Assembly: GCA_021372695.1 (NCBI GenBank)
Contig: JAJFTY010000033.1
Location: forward strand, 1-15,654
Source of the DNA: Deltaproteobacteria bacterium
GTDB lineage: Bacteria; Desulfobacterota; Syntrophia; Syntrophales; UBA5619
Direction: 5' to 3'
DNA length: 15,654 bases
Under the pieces are notes generated by a model. It made no database searches. It saw nothing but the letters and a program-made list of their open reading frames with translations, and was not told where the DNA came from. A program made the translations under genes and the position numbers. This document shows positions 7,881-14,132 of the stretch, one piece after another (position 1 is the first letter of the stretch; every line of letters starts with the position of its first letter).

Positions 7881-8245
7881 AAAGTGCCTTGCTTGTCAAA
7901 CAGCCGTCCCTGCTGGGCCCCCGCTTTTGGGTCCTTCCTCTTGATTAAAAATATTACAATTTTTCTCTTGATTGTTATTTTTCTTTGTGTTAGGGATATC
8001 GCCAAGTTGGTCTTTGGGGCGGATTTCCCCAATTGTCTTTCGAAATCATGAACATAGTGGAACGATGCGGGTTTGCCGTTCTTGACCTTCATTGTAAATA
8101 ATCTCTGATGTTACGATGGCTTACGTGAATTCGCCGTTGCGGCGGCGTAGGTCGGGCGTCCGGGTGCGTGAGAGGATTGAACCACCTTTGGTGGTGGCGG
8201 CGTTCTGGTCCATTAAAAACATTGATGAAAGGGGGATTTGAGGGA
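7881..8245. other. 365-bp intergenic region with AT-rich segment
   Basis: No gene is supported here. The stretch 7937-7990 is strongly AT-rich in an otherwise GC-rich window. It contains a 9-bp direct repeat, CTCTTGATT, at 7938-7946 and 7965-7973 (27-bp period), and a small inverted repeat AAAAAT / ATTTTT at 7947-7952 and 7959-7964. Close to the HU start there is a perfect hairpin, ACCACC-TTT-GGTGGT, at 8181-8195. The region should contain promoters for the UbiA-family gene (minus) and HU (plus), but no confident -35/-10 pair was found. A small RNA cannot be excluded. Confidence 0.45.
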
Positions 8246-8521
8246 ATGACAAAGGCAGAATTGATTGCGGTGATGGCGGAAGGGGCGGGCGTAACGAAAG
8301 CGGCAGCGGCGAAGGCGCTCGACGCGTTTACCGGCGCGGTGGCCAAGGAACTCAAAGGGAAGAGCGGGAAGCTCGGGCTTGTCGGCTTCGGGACCTTCTC
8401 AGTCGTGAAGAGGAAGGCTCGTGAAGGCAGGAACCCGCAGACCGGGAAGACCATCAAGATCGCGGCGAAGAAGGTGGTCAAATTCAAGGCTGGCAAGGCT
8501 CTGGCCGACAAGGTTAAATAG
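8246..8521 (+). CDS. hup: HU-family nucleoid DNA-binding protein
   Basis: This 91-residue protein matches the bacterial HU/IHF fold and HU length. An N-terminal helical dimerisation part (MTKAELIAVMAE, then a lysine/alanine-rich helix) leads to the conserved LVGFGTFSVVKRKAREGRN. The DNA-binding arm with the RNPQTGKTIKI motif follows, then a KKVVKFKAGKALADKV ending. HU dimers bend and compact DNA without strong sequence preference. The ATG at 8246 is chosen because it matches the family N-terminus; an open frame upstream to 8168 adds unlike sequence. Purine-rich GAGGGA and AGGGGG lie just upstream. The gene appears monocistronic, with a long leader region and a strong terminator directly downstream. 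A second HU/IHF-family gene lies about 3.8 kb away at 12043 and is distinct in sequence. Confidence 0.93.
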   Translation: MTKAELIAVMAEGAGVTKAAAAKALDAFTGAVAKELKGKSGKLGLVGFGTFSVVKRKAREGRNPQTGKTIKIAAKKVVKFKAGKALADKVK

Positions 8522-8546
8522 CGCTCCCGCGAAGAGTCAGCCCAAG

Positions 8547-8580
8547 AAGGCCTCCGTCCCCTGGGGATGGGGGCCTTTTT
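8547..8580 (+). terminator. Rho-independent terminator of the HU gene
   Basis: The stem AAGGCCTCCGTCCC (8547-8560) pairs with GGGATGGGGGCCTT (through 8577), with two G-U wobbles and a tight CTG loop, and runs directly into TTTTT at 8576-8580. It lies 25 bp after the HU stop. It should insulate trpS from HU transcription, so trpS needs its own promoter between about 8581 and 8655. Confidence 0.88.
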
Positions 8581-8670
8581 CTATCGTTTGCCGAGGATCG
8601 GGCCCGGCTTTGTCTGGCGGGCCGGTCCGCGTTGACACGCGCGGAGGTTTCTGTTAAGGAGGAGGCCCAA

Positions 8671-8703
8671 GTGAGGGAATCCGTTTTCGGGAGGTTCGTT
8701 TGA
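8671..8703 (+). CDS. Possible 10-codon leader ORF coupled to trpS
   Basis: GTG at 8671 opens a 10-codon frame (MRESVFGRFV) ending in TGA at 8701-8703. AAGGAGGAGG at 8656-8665 lies five bases before it, the strongest ribosome-binding sequence in this part of the window. Its stop overlaps the TTG start of trpS (TTGA), a typical coupling geometry. The peptide has no tryptophan codons, so it does not look like a Trp attenuation leader. Translation is inferred only from the signals; the GGGAGG used by trpS lies inside this ORF. Confidence 0.4.
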   Translation: MRESVFGRFV

Positions 8704-9698
8704 CAAAAAAGAGAATTTTGAGCGGGATGAGATCCACGGGAAAACTCCATCTGGGGAATCTGCACGGCGCCCTTTCGAACTGGATCGCGCTGCAGAATCA
8801 CGGCGATTATGATTGCTTTTACTTCGTTGCCGACTGGCATGCGCTGACGAGCGACTACGCAAGCACGGGCGAGATCCGGGCGAACACGGTCGAGATGGTG
8901 ATCGACTGGCTCGCCGCGGGACTCGATCCGCAGAAAAGTACCCTCTTCATCCAGTCGGCGATCAAGGAGCACGCCGAACTCTTCCTGCTCCTCTGCATGA
9001 TCACCCCGCTGGCCTGGCTGGAGAGGAATCCGACCTACAAGGAGATGAAGGAGGAGCTCTCGCAGAAGGATCTGTCGACATTCGGTTTCCTCGGCTATCC
9101 GGTCCTTCAGGCGGCGGACCTCATCATGTACAAGGCCTACGGCGTCCCGGTCGGTGTCGATCAGCTGCCCCACGTCGAGCTGACGCGGGAAATCGCCCGC
9201 CGCTTCAATTTCCTCTATCGCGAGATCTTTCCCATCCCGGAGCCGCTCCTGGCCGAGGTTCCGAAGCTCCTGGGCATCGACGGGCGGAAGATGAGCAAGT
9301 CTTACGACAACGCGATCTTCATGAGCGATCGGGGAGAGGACCTGAGCAAGAAAGTCGGGTCGATGTTCACCGATCCCCAGCGGCAGCGCAAGAGCGATCC
9401 CGGCCGTCCCGAACTCTGCAACGTCTACACCTTCCACGGACTCTATTCCGAGCCGGCGACGACCGCGGAGATCGCCCCAGCCTGCCGGAGTGCGGCCATC
9501 GGCTGCATCGAGTGCAAACGGCGTCTGGCAGCGGCGGTCGCAGAGGGCATGAAGGCGATCCACGAACGGCGGGAGCACTACGTGTGCCATCCCGAAGAGG
9601 TCCGCGCCATCATCGAAGACGGCAACGTCCGGGCCGCACGCATTGCCCGGGCAACGCTGGCCGAGGTCAGGGAAGCCATGAAGATCAATCACGAGTGA
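8700..9698 (+). CDS. trpS: Tryptophanyl-tRNA synthetase
   Basis: This 332-residue class I aminoacyl-tRNA synthetase charges tRNA(Trp) with tryptophan using ATP. The HIGH-type signature appears as HLGNLHG at 17-23, after the family N-terminus MTKKRILSGMRSTGKL. GVDQLPHVELTREIARRFN (152-170) is the characteristic TrpRS segment, and the KMSKS loop is intact at 197-201 (GRKMSKSYDN). Length is normal. The start codon is TTG at 8700, supported by GGGAGG five bases upstream and by alignment with the family N-terminus. It sits behind the HU terminator and a candidate leader ORF. scpA starts 10 bp after its stop, so trpS appears to head a trpS-scpA-scpB-rluB transcription unit. A TTGACA at 8632-8637 could be a -35 box, but no good -10 follows. 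Confidence 0.96.
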   Translation: MTKKRILSGMRSTGKLHLGNLHGALSNWIALQNHGDYDCFYFVADWHALTSDYASTGEIRANTVEMVIDWLAAGLDPQKSTLFIQSAIKEHAELFLLLCMITPLAWLERNPTYKEMKEELSQKDLSTFGFLGYPVLQAADLIMYKAYGVPVGVDQLPHVELTREIARRFNFLYREIFPIPEPLLAEVPKLLGIDGRKMSKSYDNAIFMSDRGEDLSKKVGSMFTDPQRQRKSDPGRPELCNVYTFHGLYSEPATTAEIAPACRSAAIGCIECKRRLAAAVAEGMKAIHERREHYVCHPEEVRAIIEDGNVRAARIARATLAEVREAMKINHE

Positions 9699-9708
9699 CG
9701 GCTCCGCC

Positions 9709-10437
9709 ATGAGTGAGAGCTACGAGATCAAACTCGACATCTTCGAGGGGCCTCTGGACCTCCTGCTCTATCTCATCCGCAAGAACGAGATCGACATCTA
9801 CAATATACCCATCGCCCTGATCACCGAGCAGTATCTCTCCTACCTCGAGATGATGCGCTCTTTGAACCTCGACCTCGCCGGTGAGTATCTGGTGCTCGCA
9901 TCGACCCTCATCCACATCAAGTCGAAGCTGCTCTTGCCGCCCGACGAGGGAGAGGACGAAGAAGAGGAGGGCAAGGACCCCAGGGCGGAACTGGTCCGGC
10001 AGCTTCTGGAATACCAGGCGTTCAAGGACGCGGCACTCTCTCTCGACGGCCGGCCCCTTCTCGACCGGGATGTCTTCACGCGGGGTGCTCCCTCGGAGGA
10101 GCCAGCTGCGGTTGATGACGATGAGGCCGTGGTCGAGGTCGACGTATTCGAACTCTTCACGGCCTTCCGCCGCATTCTCTCCCGTCTGGACCGGAAGGAG
10201 GAACTGGAGATCGACGTGGAGAAGATTTCCCTCGCCGACCGGATCAACGAGATCATGGAGAGGCTGTCGATGGCAGGACAGATCACGTTTGCCGATCTTC
10301 TCGAAGACGGGAGGAACCGGAGGAGAATCATCTACACGTTTCTGGCGATCCTGGAGCTCATGAAGCTCCGGATGATCCGTGCCAGCCAGTCGGGACCCTT
10401 CGGGGCGATCCGCTTGTTTCTGGCGGTGGAGGAGTGA
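9709..10437 (+). CDS. scpA: Segregation and condensation protein A (kleisin)
   Basis: This 242-residue protein is the kleisin subunit that bridges SMC heads and binds ScpB in the bacterial condensin complex, acting in chromosome compaction and segregation. The N-terminus has the family signature YEIKLDIFEGPLDLLLYLI, followed by IDIYNIPIALITEQYL and the conserved LASTLIHIKSKLLLP segment. An acidic linker (GEDEEEEGKD) follows. The C-terminal winged-helix region includes ITFADLL and FLAILELMKLRMI, the part that contacts the SMC head. It lies 10 bp after trpS with only a weak ribosome-binding site, suggesting coupled translation. Its TGA stop shares one base with the ATG of scpB. Confidence 0.95.
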   Translation: MSESYEIKLDIFEGPLDLLLYLIRKNEIDIYNIPIALITEQYLSYLEMMRSLNLDLAGEYLVLASTLIHIKSKLLLPPDEGEDEEEEGKDPRAELVRQLLEYQAFKDAALSLDGRPLLDRDVFTRGAPSEEPAAVDDDEAVVEVDVFELFTAFRRILSRLDRKEELEIDVEKISLADRINEIMERLSMAGQITFADLLEDGRNRRRIIYTFLAILELMKLRMIRASQSGPFGAIRLFLAVEE

Positions 10438-11168
10438 TGGAAGATAAGGTTGCCGTGATCGAGGCGCTGCTCTTTGCGTCTGAAACGCCGCTCACGGCGG
10501 AGCGGGTCGCGGAGATTCTTTCCGATCTGGACAAAAAGGAGATCGCGGCGCTCCTGGAGGGGCTGATGAGGGAGTACGAGACGCGCGGAGGCGGGATCTC
10601 TCTTCAGGCGGTCGCCGGCGGATACCAGTTCCGGACCCGGACGGATCTGGCCCCCTGGATCCGCAAATTGAGAGCGGGTCGGCCCGCGATGCTCTCCCCC
10701 GCCGCGATGGAGACCCTGGCTGTGGTGGCCTACCGCCAGCCTCTGGTCAAATCCGAGATCGACCGGATCCGCGGTGTCGACGCCGCGGGCGCACTCAAGG
10801 GGCTTCTGGACAAGAAGATCGTGCGGATCGTGGGACGCAAGGATGTCCCGGGAAAACCGATCATCTACGGAACCACCCGAAAATTCCTGGAGATCTTCAA
10901 CCTGAAGGAGCTTTCCGAACTGCCGACGCTGCGGGAGCTGAGGGATCTGCCGGAGCAGCAGGAGTTGCTGGACCTCTCCGAACCGCCCCTGCCACCAGAG
11001 CCGCGGGACCCGCCTACACAGCCGGTGCCGCCCGTGCAGAACGAGCCGTCGGCCCCGCCTGAGCCGCCGCAGGAGGCGCCGGCCCAACCATTGCAGCCCG
11101 TGGAGCAGGAGCGGCCGGAACCGCCAGAGCGGCAGGAGCAGCAGGAGCAGCAGGAGCAGCAGGAGTAA
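10437..11168 (+). CDS. scpB: Segregation and condensation protein B with long P/E/Q-rich tail
   Basis: This 243-residue partner of ScpA has tandem winged-helix domains that bind the kleisin in the SMC-ScpAB complex. The family core is clear: VIEALLFASETPLT near the N-terminus, GGYQFRTR, then LSPAAMETLAVVAYRQPLVKSEIDRIRGVD and the IYGTTRKFLEIFNL ending near residue 165. The roughly 75 residues beyond are unusual: low-complexity, rich in Pro, Glu and Gln, ending in QEQ repeats. This makes it longer than typical ScpB (about 200 residues). The ATG at 10437 overlaps the scpA stop (TGATG) and follows GGAGGAG; an adjacent in-frame GTG at 10434 is possible. The terminal repeat also supplies the rluB ribosome-binding site. 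The tail is probably disordered. Confidence 0.95.
   Translation: MEDKVAVIEALLFASETPLTAERVAEILSDLDKKEIAALLEGLMREYETRGGGISLQAVAGGYQFRTRTDLAPWIRKLRAGRPAMLSPAAMETLAVVAYRQPLVKSEIDRIRGVDAAGALKGLLDKKIVRIVGRKDVPGKPIIYGTTRKFLEIFNLKELSELPTLRELRDLPEQQELLDLSEPPLPPEPRDPPTQPVPPVQNEPSAPPEPPQEAPAQPLQPVEQERPEPPERQEQQEQQEQQE
11133..11165 (+). repeat. 9-bp tandem repeat (CAGGAGCAG) at the end of scpB
   Basis: Three full copies of CAGGAGCAG (11133-11141, 11142-11150, 11151-11159) and a fourth partial copy, CAGGAG (11160-11165), are followed by the stop TAA. They encode Gln-Glu-Gln units in frame. Each copy contains AGGAG, and the last (11161-11165) sits seven bases before the rluB ATG. Copy number could vary by slippage without shifting the frame. 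Confidence 0.9.
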
Positions 11169-11172
11169 GCCG

Positions 11173-11955
11173 ATGGAAGAACGGTTGCAGAAGCTCCTCG
11201 CGGGTGCCGGAGTCGCCTCCCGCCGGGCAGCGGAAAAGATGATCGCCGAAGGAAGGATCCGGGTCAACGGGATCGTGGTGACCGAGCCGGGAACGAAGGC
11301 AGATCCGGGCCGGGACGAGATCAGGGTAGACGGTAAGCTGATCTCCTTCGAGATGGAGCGTGTCTATATCCTCCTCCACAAACCGCAGGGATATGTCACG
11401 ACCCTCCATGACCCGCAGGGCCGTCCCATCGTCACGGATCTCCTCAGCGGTGTCGCCGAACGCGTGTATCCGGTGGGGCGTCTGGACTACGATTCCGAGG
11501 GGCTGATCATCCTGACCAACGACGGCGAGTTTTCCCAGCGTCTCCAGCACCCCCGTCATGAGATCCCCAAGACCTACCGCGTCAAGGTGGAGGGAAATCC
11601 CGGAAGAGCAGAGATCCAGATGCTGGAAAAGGGATTCGACCTCCCCGACGGCAGATTCGCGCCTGTGGACGTACAGGTCGAAAAGACGAACCGGGCAAGC
11701 ACCTGGCTTCGCCTGACCATTTCGGAGGGGAGGAATCGTGTGGTCCGGCGGGCGTTCGAAGCGCTGGGCCATCCGGTCCGTCGCCTCGTCCGTATCGCTA
11801 TCGGGGACGTTACCCTCGACGGCGTCCGCGAAGGCGACTGGCGCATACTGACGCCCAAGGAGGTGGACCGGCTCCTGACCCGGGCTGCAAGCGATCAATC
11901 GAAAAAAAAAGGTCTTGACATTCATTTGAAAATAATGAATAGTCGCCGAAAATAA
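11173..11955 (+). CDS. rluB: 23S rRNA pseudouridine synthase, RluB type
   Basis: This 260-residue RNA-modifying enzyme isomerises a uridine to pseudouridine in 23S rRNA (family function; E. coli RluB acts at U2605). An N-terminal S4 RNA-binding domain (about 2-60; ERLQKLLAGAGVASRRAAE, then RIRVNG) is followed by the RsuA/RluB catalytic domain. The active-site motif is GRLDYDSEG at 102-110, with catalytic Asp105. YILLHKPQGYVTT (65-77) and ISEGRNRVVRRAFEALGH (183-200) are further family motifs. It follows scpB by four bases, in the common scpA-scpB-rluB order. The last 15 or so residues follow an A9 tract and run through what looks like the promoter of the next gene, so that tail is probably not functionally constrained. 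RluE/RsuA-type specificity is less likely given the context. Confidence 0.92.
   Translation: MEERLQKLLAGAGVASRRAAEKMIAEGRIRVNGIVVTEPGTKADPGRDEIRVDGKLISFEMERVYILLHKPQGYVTTLHDPQGRPIVTDLLSGVAERVYPVGRLDYDSEGLIILTNDGEFSQRLQHPRHEIPKTYRVKVEGNPGRAEIQMLEKGFDLPDGRFAPVDVQVEKTNRASTWLRLTISEGRNRVVRRAFEALGHPVRRLVRIAIGDVTLDGVREGDWRILTPKEVDRLLTRAASDQSKKKGLDIHLKIMNSRRK
11915..11943 (+). promoter_or_regulatory. Candidate promoter of the IHF-like gene, with internal palindrome
   Basis: A perfect -35 TTGACA (11915-11920) is separated by 17 bases from AATAGT (11938-11943), which matches the -10 consensus at four of six positions. The spacer and flanks contain a perfect inverted repeat, ATTCATT (11920-11926) and AATGAAT (11934-11940), with a 7-base centre. 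The element lies inside the end of rluB and about 100 bp before the ihfB-like ATG. A repressor bound there would block RNA polymerase; this is inference. Confidence 0.5.
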
Positions 11956-12042
11956 AGGCATATTATCACGTTATTTGAGCCGAGCGTGGTTTTTAGCAGT
12001 TCATGAAAATCGACGCGATGGGAAATCTTAAGGAGGAGGGGC

Positions 12043-12324
12043 ATGAACAAGTCTGGACTCATCGAGGCATTAAGTCAGAAAGAAAACCTGACGGAAAAGA
12101 TGGCGATTGACGTCGTCAATCTGGTTTTCAAGGGGTTCACCGATGAACTGAGCAAGAACGGCCGGATCGAGATCAGGGGATTCGGCAGTTTTGTCGTTCG
12201 GAAGTACGACGCCTACACGGGTAGAAATCCCAAGACCGGAAAAAGCATCAAGGTTTCTCCCAAGAAACTGCCCTTCTTCAAGGTAGGCAAGGAACTCAAG
12301 GAGAGGGTCGACGGTAAGCGTTAG
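12043..12324 (+). CDS. ihfB: IHF-beta-like nucleoid DNA-bending protein
   Basis: This 93-residue HU/IHF-family protein reads more like IHF beta than HU. It starts MNKSGLIEAL and carries the segment RIEIRGFGSFVVRKYDAYTGRNPKTGKSIKV, close to the E. coli IHF-beta arm region (RIEIRGFGSF, then TGRNPKTG), and ends FFKVGKELKERV. IHF bends DNA sharply at specific sites for transcription, replication and recombination, normally as an alpha/beta heterodimer; no alpha partner is in this window. The ATG is preceded by AAGGAGGAGG, an excellent ribosome-binding site. It can be transcribed from its own candidate promoter inside rluB as well as by read-through from the trpS operon. A strong terminator follows 54 bp downstream. 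HU rather than IHF identity remains possible. Confidence 0.85.
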   Translation: MNKSGLIEALSQKENLTEKMAIDVVNLVFKGFTDELSKNGRIEIRGFGSFVVRKYDAYTGRNPKTGKSIKVSPKKLPFFKVGKELKERVDGKR

Positions 12325-12378
12325 TCCGCCCCTTCGCTCCTGAATCATCTCCAGGTCAAAATCATTCAGCAATAAACC

Positions 12379-12408
12379 AGCGGGGATCGGACCGGATCCC
12401 CGCTTTTT
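12379..12408 (+). terminator. Rho-independent terminator after the IHF-like gene
   Basis: AGCGGGGATC (12379-12388) and GATCCCCGCT (12395-12404) form a perfect 10-bp stem around a 6-base loop, followed by a T-run at 12404-12408. It ends the plus-strand unit. On the minus strand the same stem lies just beyond the radC stop and is followed by GGTTTATT, so it may also act weakly for radC. Confidence 0.92.
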
Positions 12409-12431
12409 GTGCTCCTGTTTGCCCTCCGATT

Positions 12432-13121
12432 TCAGGGCATCAGCCCCTCTTCGCGGAAACTGAAGAAGCGGTCTTCGCCGATGATGATGTGGTCGTGGAC
12501 GAGAATGTCGAGCGCACGGGCTGTCTCCTGGATCGTCTTCGTGAGGCGGATGTCCGCGTCCGAAGGGCGGACGTGGCCCGAGGGGTGGTTATGGGCGAGG
12601 ATGAGCGCCGAGGCCTTCCTGCGGAGCGCATTCTCCAGGACCTTCCGCGGGTAGACCACGGCCTGGTTGGCGACCCCCTTCTCCACGGATTCGAACTCGA
12701 TCACCTGATTCTGCGCGTCGAGATAGATGACGCAGAACTCTTCATCCTTCTTCCCGCCCATCGCCGTCCGGCAGAAATCGTAGAGTTCGGATGTGCATGC
12801 GATCTGGGGCTTTCCCTTCGCCTTCTGCTTGAGGTAGAGTGCGGCAAGCTCCTTGAGGAGCTTGAAGAGGAGCGCCGTGTGTTCGCCGATTCCCGGAACG
12901 TTGCTCAGTTCGGAGAGCTCCGCGTCCACGATCCCCTTCAGCGATCCGAACTCCCGAAGGAGCGTCTTCGCCAGCGGCTTGACATCCTGCCGGGGGATCG
13001 CATAGATCAGCAGGAGTTCCAGGACCTCGTACTCGTGGAAGGCCTCGATCCCCGCGGTCATGAATTTCTGTTTCAGCCGCTTCCGATGTCCCTGGCGGTC
13101 ATCCCCGGGATCTGCGTTCAT
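12432..13121 (-). CDS. radC: RadC family protein (JAMM/MPN domain)
   Basis: This 229-residue protein has the standard RadC layout: an N-terminal helical region with a helix-hairpin-helix (ELSNVPGIGEHTA, about 71-83) and a C-terminal JAMM metalloprotease-like domain. The metal motif is intact: HNHPSG with H177 and H179, then S187 and D190 in RPSDAD. The family is traditionally called a DNA repair protein, but its biochemical role is not settled; nuclease or protease activity has been suggested from the fold. Length is typical. It is the last gene of a minus-strand run, nine bases after the DUF2892 gene, with AGGA seven bases before the ATG. It converges with the IHF-like gene across a shared terminator. 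Confidence 0.95.
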   Translation of the reverse strand: MNADPGDDRQGHRKRLKQKFMTAGIEAFHEYEVLELLLIYAIPRQDVKPLAKTLLREFGSLKGIVDAELSELSNVPGIGEHTALLFKLLKELAALYLKQKAKGKPQIACTSELYDFCRTAMGGKKDEEFCVIYLDAQNQVIEFESVEKGVANQAVVYPRKVLENALRRKASALILAHNHPSGHVRPSDADIRLTKTIQETARALDILVHDHIIIGEDRFFSFREEGLMP

Positions 13122-13130
13122 GGAAGATTC

Positions 13131-13319
13131 CTAATCATCCTTATGGCGGGTGGAAAATCTGAAGGGCGTGTAAGTCGGACAGTAGCCGATGGCGGCGGTT
13201 GCCAGAGGAAGGATGCCGATGAGGCCCCACCACTCCTCGTAGTAGAATCCCCCCCAGATGATGGCCAGACCGATGATGACCCTTACGATGCGATCATTCT
13301 TCCCGATGTTGCCTTTCAT
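13131..13319 (-). CDS. Small DUF2892 (YgaP-type transmembrane) membrane protein
   Basis: This 62-residue protein begins MKGNIGKNDRIVRVIIGL and contains two hydrophobic segments (about 12-28 and 31-48) separated by a short EEWW loop. It ends with the AIGYCPTYTPF motif seen in the DUF2892 family, small inner-membrane proteins related to the transmembrane part of YgaP. No rhodanese domain is attached here. Its function is unknown; family members often sit near sulfur- or redox-related genes, and here sodB is directly upstream on the same strand. GAGG precedes the ATG at a usable distance. The next gene, radC, starts only nine bases after its stop, so co-transcription is likely. Confidence 0.88.
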   Translation of the reverse strand: MKGNIGKNDRIVRVIIGLAIIWGGFYYEEWWGLIGILPLATAAIGYCPTYTPFRFSTRHKDD

Positions 13320-13418
13320 CAGAAACCTCGCAGTTGAAGGATGGCGTGCGACCGAGCCGGTTCATGCTTACGGAAGATCTCATTCGGGAGCTCGTGCTGC
13401 GTTCAAAGATCGGTGCGG

Positions 13419-13449
13419 TCGAAGGGGCGGGCATTGCCCGCCCCTTCGA
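13419..13449. repeat. 14-bp perfect hairpin just downstream of sodB
   Basis: TCGAAGGGGCGGGC (13419-13432) and GCCCGCCCCTTCGA (13436-13449) are perfect inverted repeats around a 3-base loop, starting six bases after the sodB stop. On the sodB strand no T-run follows the stem. It is probably an RNA-level structure (terminator-like, pausing or 3'-end protection) separating sodB from the DUF2892-radC pair. Confidence 0.75.
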
Positions 13450-13455
13450 AAAGGG

Positions 13456-14046
13456 TCAGCCGAGGTTTGCGTTGACGAAATCCCAGTCGATCAGCTTGGC
13501 GATGACCGCGGCGAGATAATCGGGCCTTCGGTTCTGGTAGTCGAGATAGTAGGCGTGTTCCCAGACGTCGAGGGTGAGCAGCGGCTTGAGGCCGTGCGCC
13601 ATGGGGGTGTCCGCATTGGCGGTCTTGGTGATCTTCAACTGCCCGCCATCGACGACCAGCCACGCCCAACCGCTTCCGAACTGGGTCACCCCGGCGTTTT
13701 TCAACTCCTCTGCGAATTTTTCATAGCTTCCCCAGACAGCGTTGATTTTCGCCGCGACGGCGCCGGTCGGCGCTCCGCCGCCCCCCGCCTTGAGGCACTT
13801 CCAGTAGAAGGAGTGGTTCCAGACCTGGGCCGCGTTGTTGAAGATCCCCGCTTTGGCCGGATCGCCGACCACCTTCTTGACGATGGCCTCCAGGCCGGCC
13901 TCGGCCAGATCGGTGCCGGCGATCAGCTTGTTGAGGTTGTCGACATAGGCTCTGTGATGTTTGCCGTGATGAAACTCCAGGGTGTTGGCGCTGATGACCG
14001 GCGCCAGAGCGTCTTTTGCATAGGGCAGTTCCGGTAGGGTTATCAT
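13456..14046 (-). CDS. sodB: Superoxide dismutase, iron type
   Basis: This 196-residue enzyme converts superoxide to hydrogen peroxide and oxygen in the cytoplasm. The four metal ligands are visible: His26 (EFHHGKHHRAY), His78 (QVWNHSFYW), Asp160 and His164 (DVWEHAYYLDY). The FNNAAQVWNH segment, with glutamine 74, is the arrangement typical of Fe-type rather than Mn-type enzymes. The protein closely parallels E. coli SodB in length and motif order (start MITLPELPYAKDALAP, end DWDFVNANL). The ATG at 14046 has AAAGGAG eight bases upstream and matches the family start. The frame is also open to a GTG at 14136, which overlaps the stop of the upstream acyl-CoA ligase. Co-transcription with that ligase is plausible. 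A strong hairpin follows the stop. Confidence 0.95.
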   Translation of the reverse strand: MITLPELPYAKDALAPVISANTLEFHHGKHHRAYVDNLNKLIAGTDLAEAGLEAIVKKVVGDPAKAGIFNNAAQVWNHSFYWKCLKAGGGGAPTGAVAAKINAVWGSYEKFAEELKNAGVTQFGSGWAWLVVDGGQLKITKTANADTPMAHGLKPLLTLDVWEHAYYLDYQNRRPDYLAAVIAKLIDWDFVNANLG

Positions 14047-14132
14047 CGGTTCGTCTCCTTTCTTCGCGAAATTTTGTACCGATTTTACCATCACTCCGGC
14101 CGCCGTTCCAATAAAAAGATCCGCCAATCCGT

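Noticed and set aside
7652..8092. 146-codon minus-strand frame across the AT-rich gap, overlapping the UbiA-like gene.
   Set aside because: It is out of frame with the UbiA-like gene, has no family resemblance and mostly overlaps real coding sequence.
8100..8215. Possible tRNA or structured RNA on the minus strand (GGTTCAATCC resembles a T-loop).
   Set aside because: The flanking five-base T-stem does not pair, and no acceptor or anticodon arms could be drawn.
8632..8660. TTGACA as a -35 box for trpS.
   Set aside because: The hexamer is perfect, but the -10 positions 16-18 bases on (TTAAGG, TAAGGA, AAGGAG) are poor. A start there would also remove the strong SD at 8656-8665.
10332..11267. 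Minus-strand frame with a poly-leucine run opposite scpB.
   Set aside because: The leucines are the complement of the CAG/GAG repeat of scpB; not a membrane protein.
8246..12324. The two HU/IHF-family genes as a recent duplication.
   Set aside because: Their sequences differ through most of the protein and one is IHF-beta-like, so they are distinct family members.
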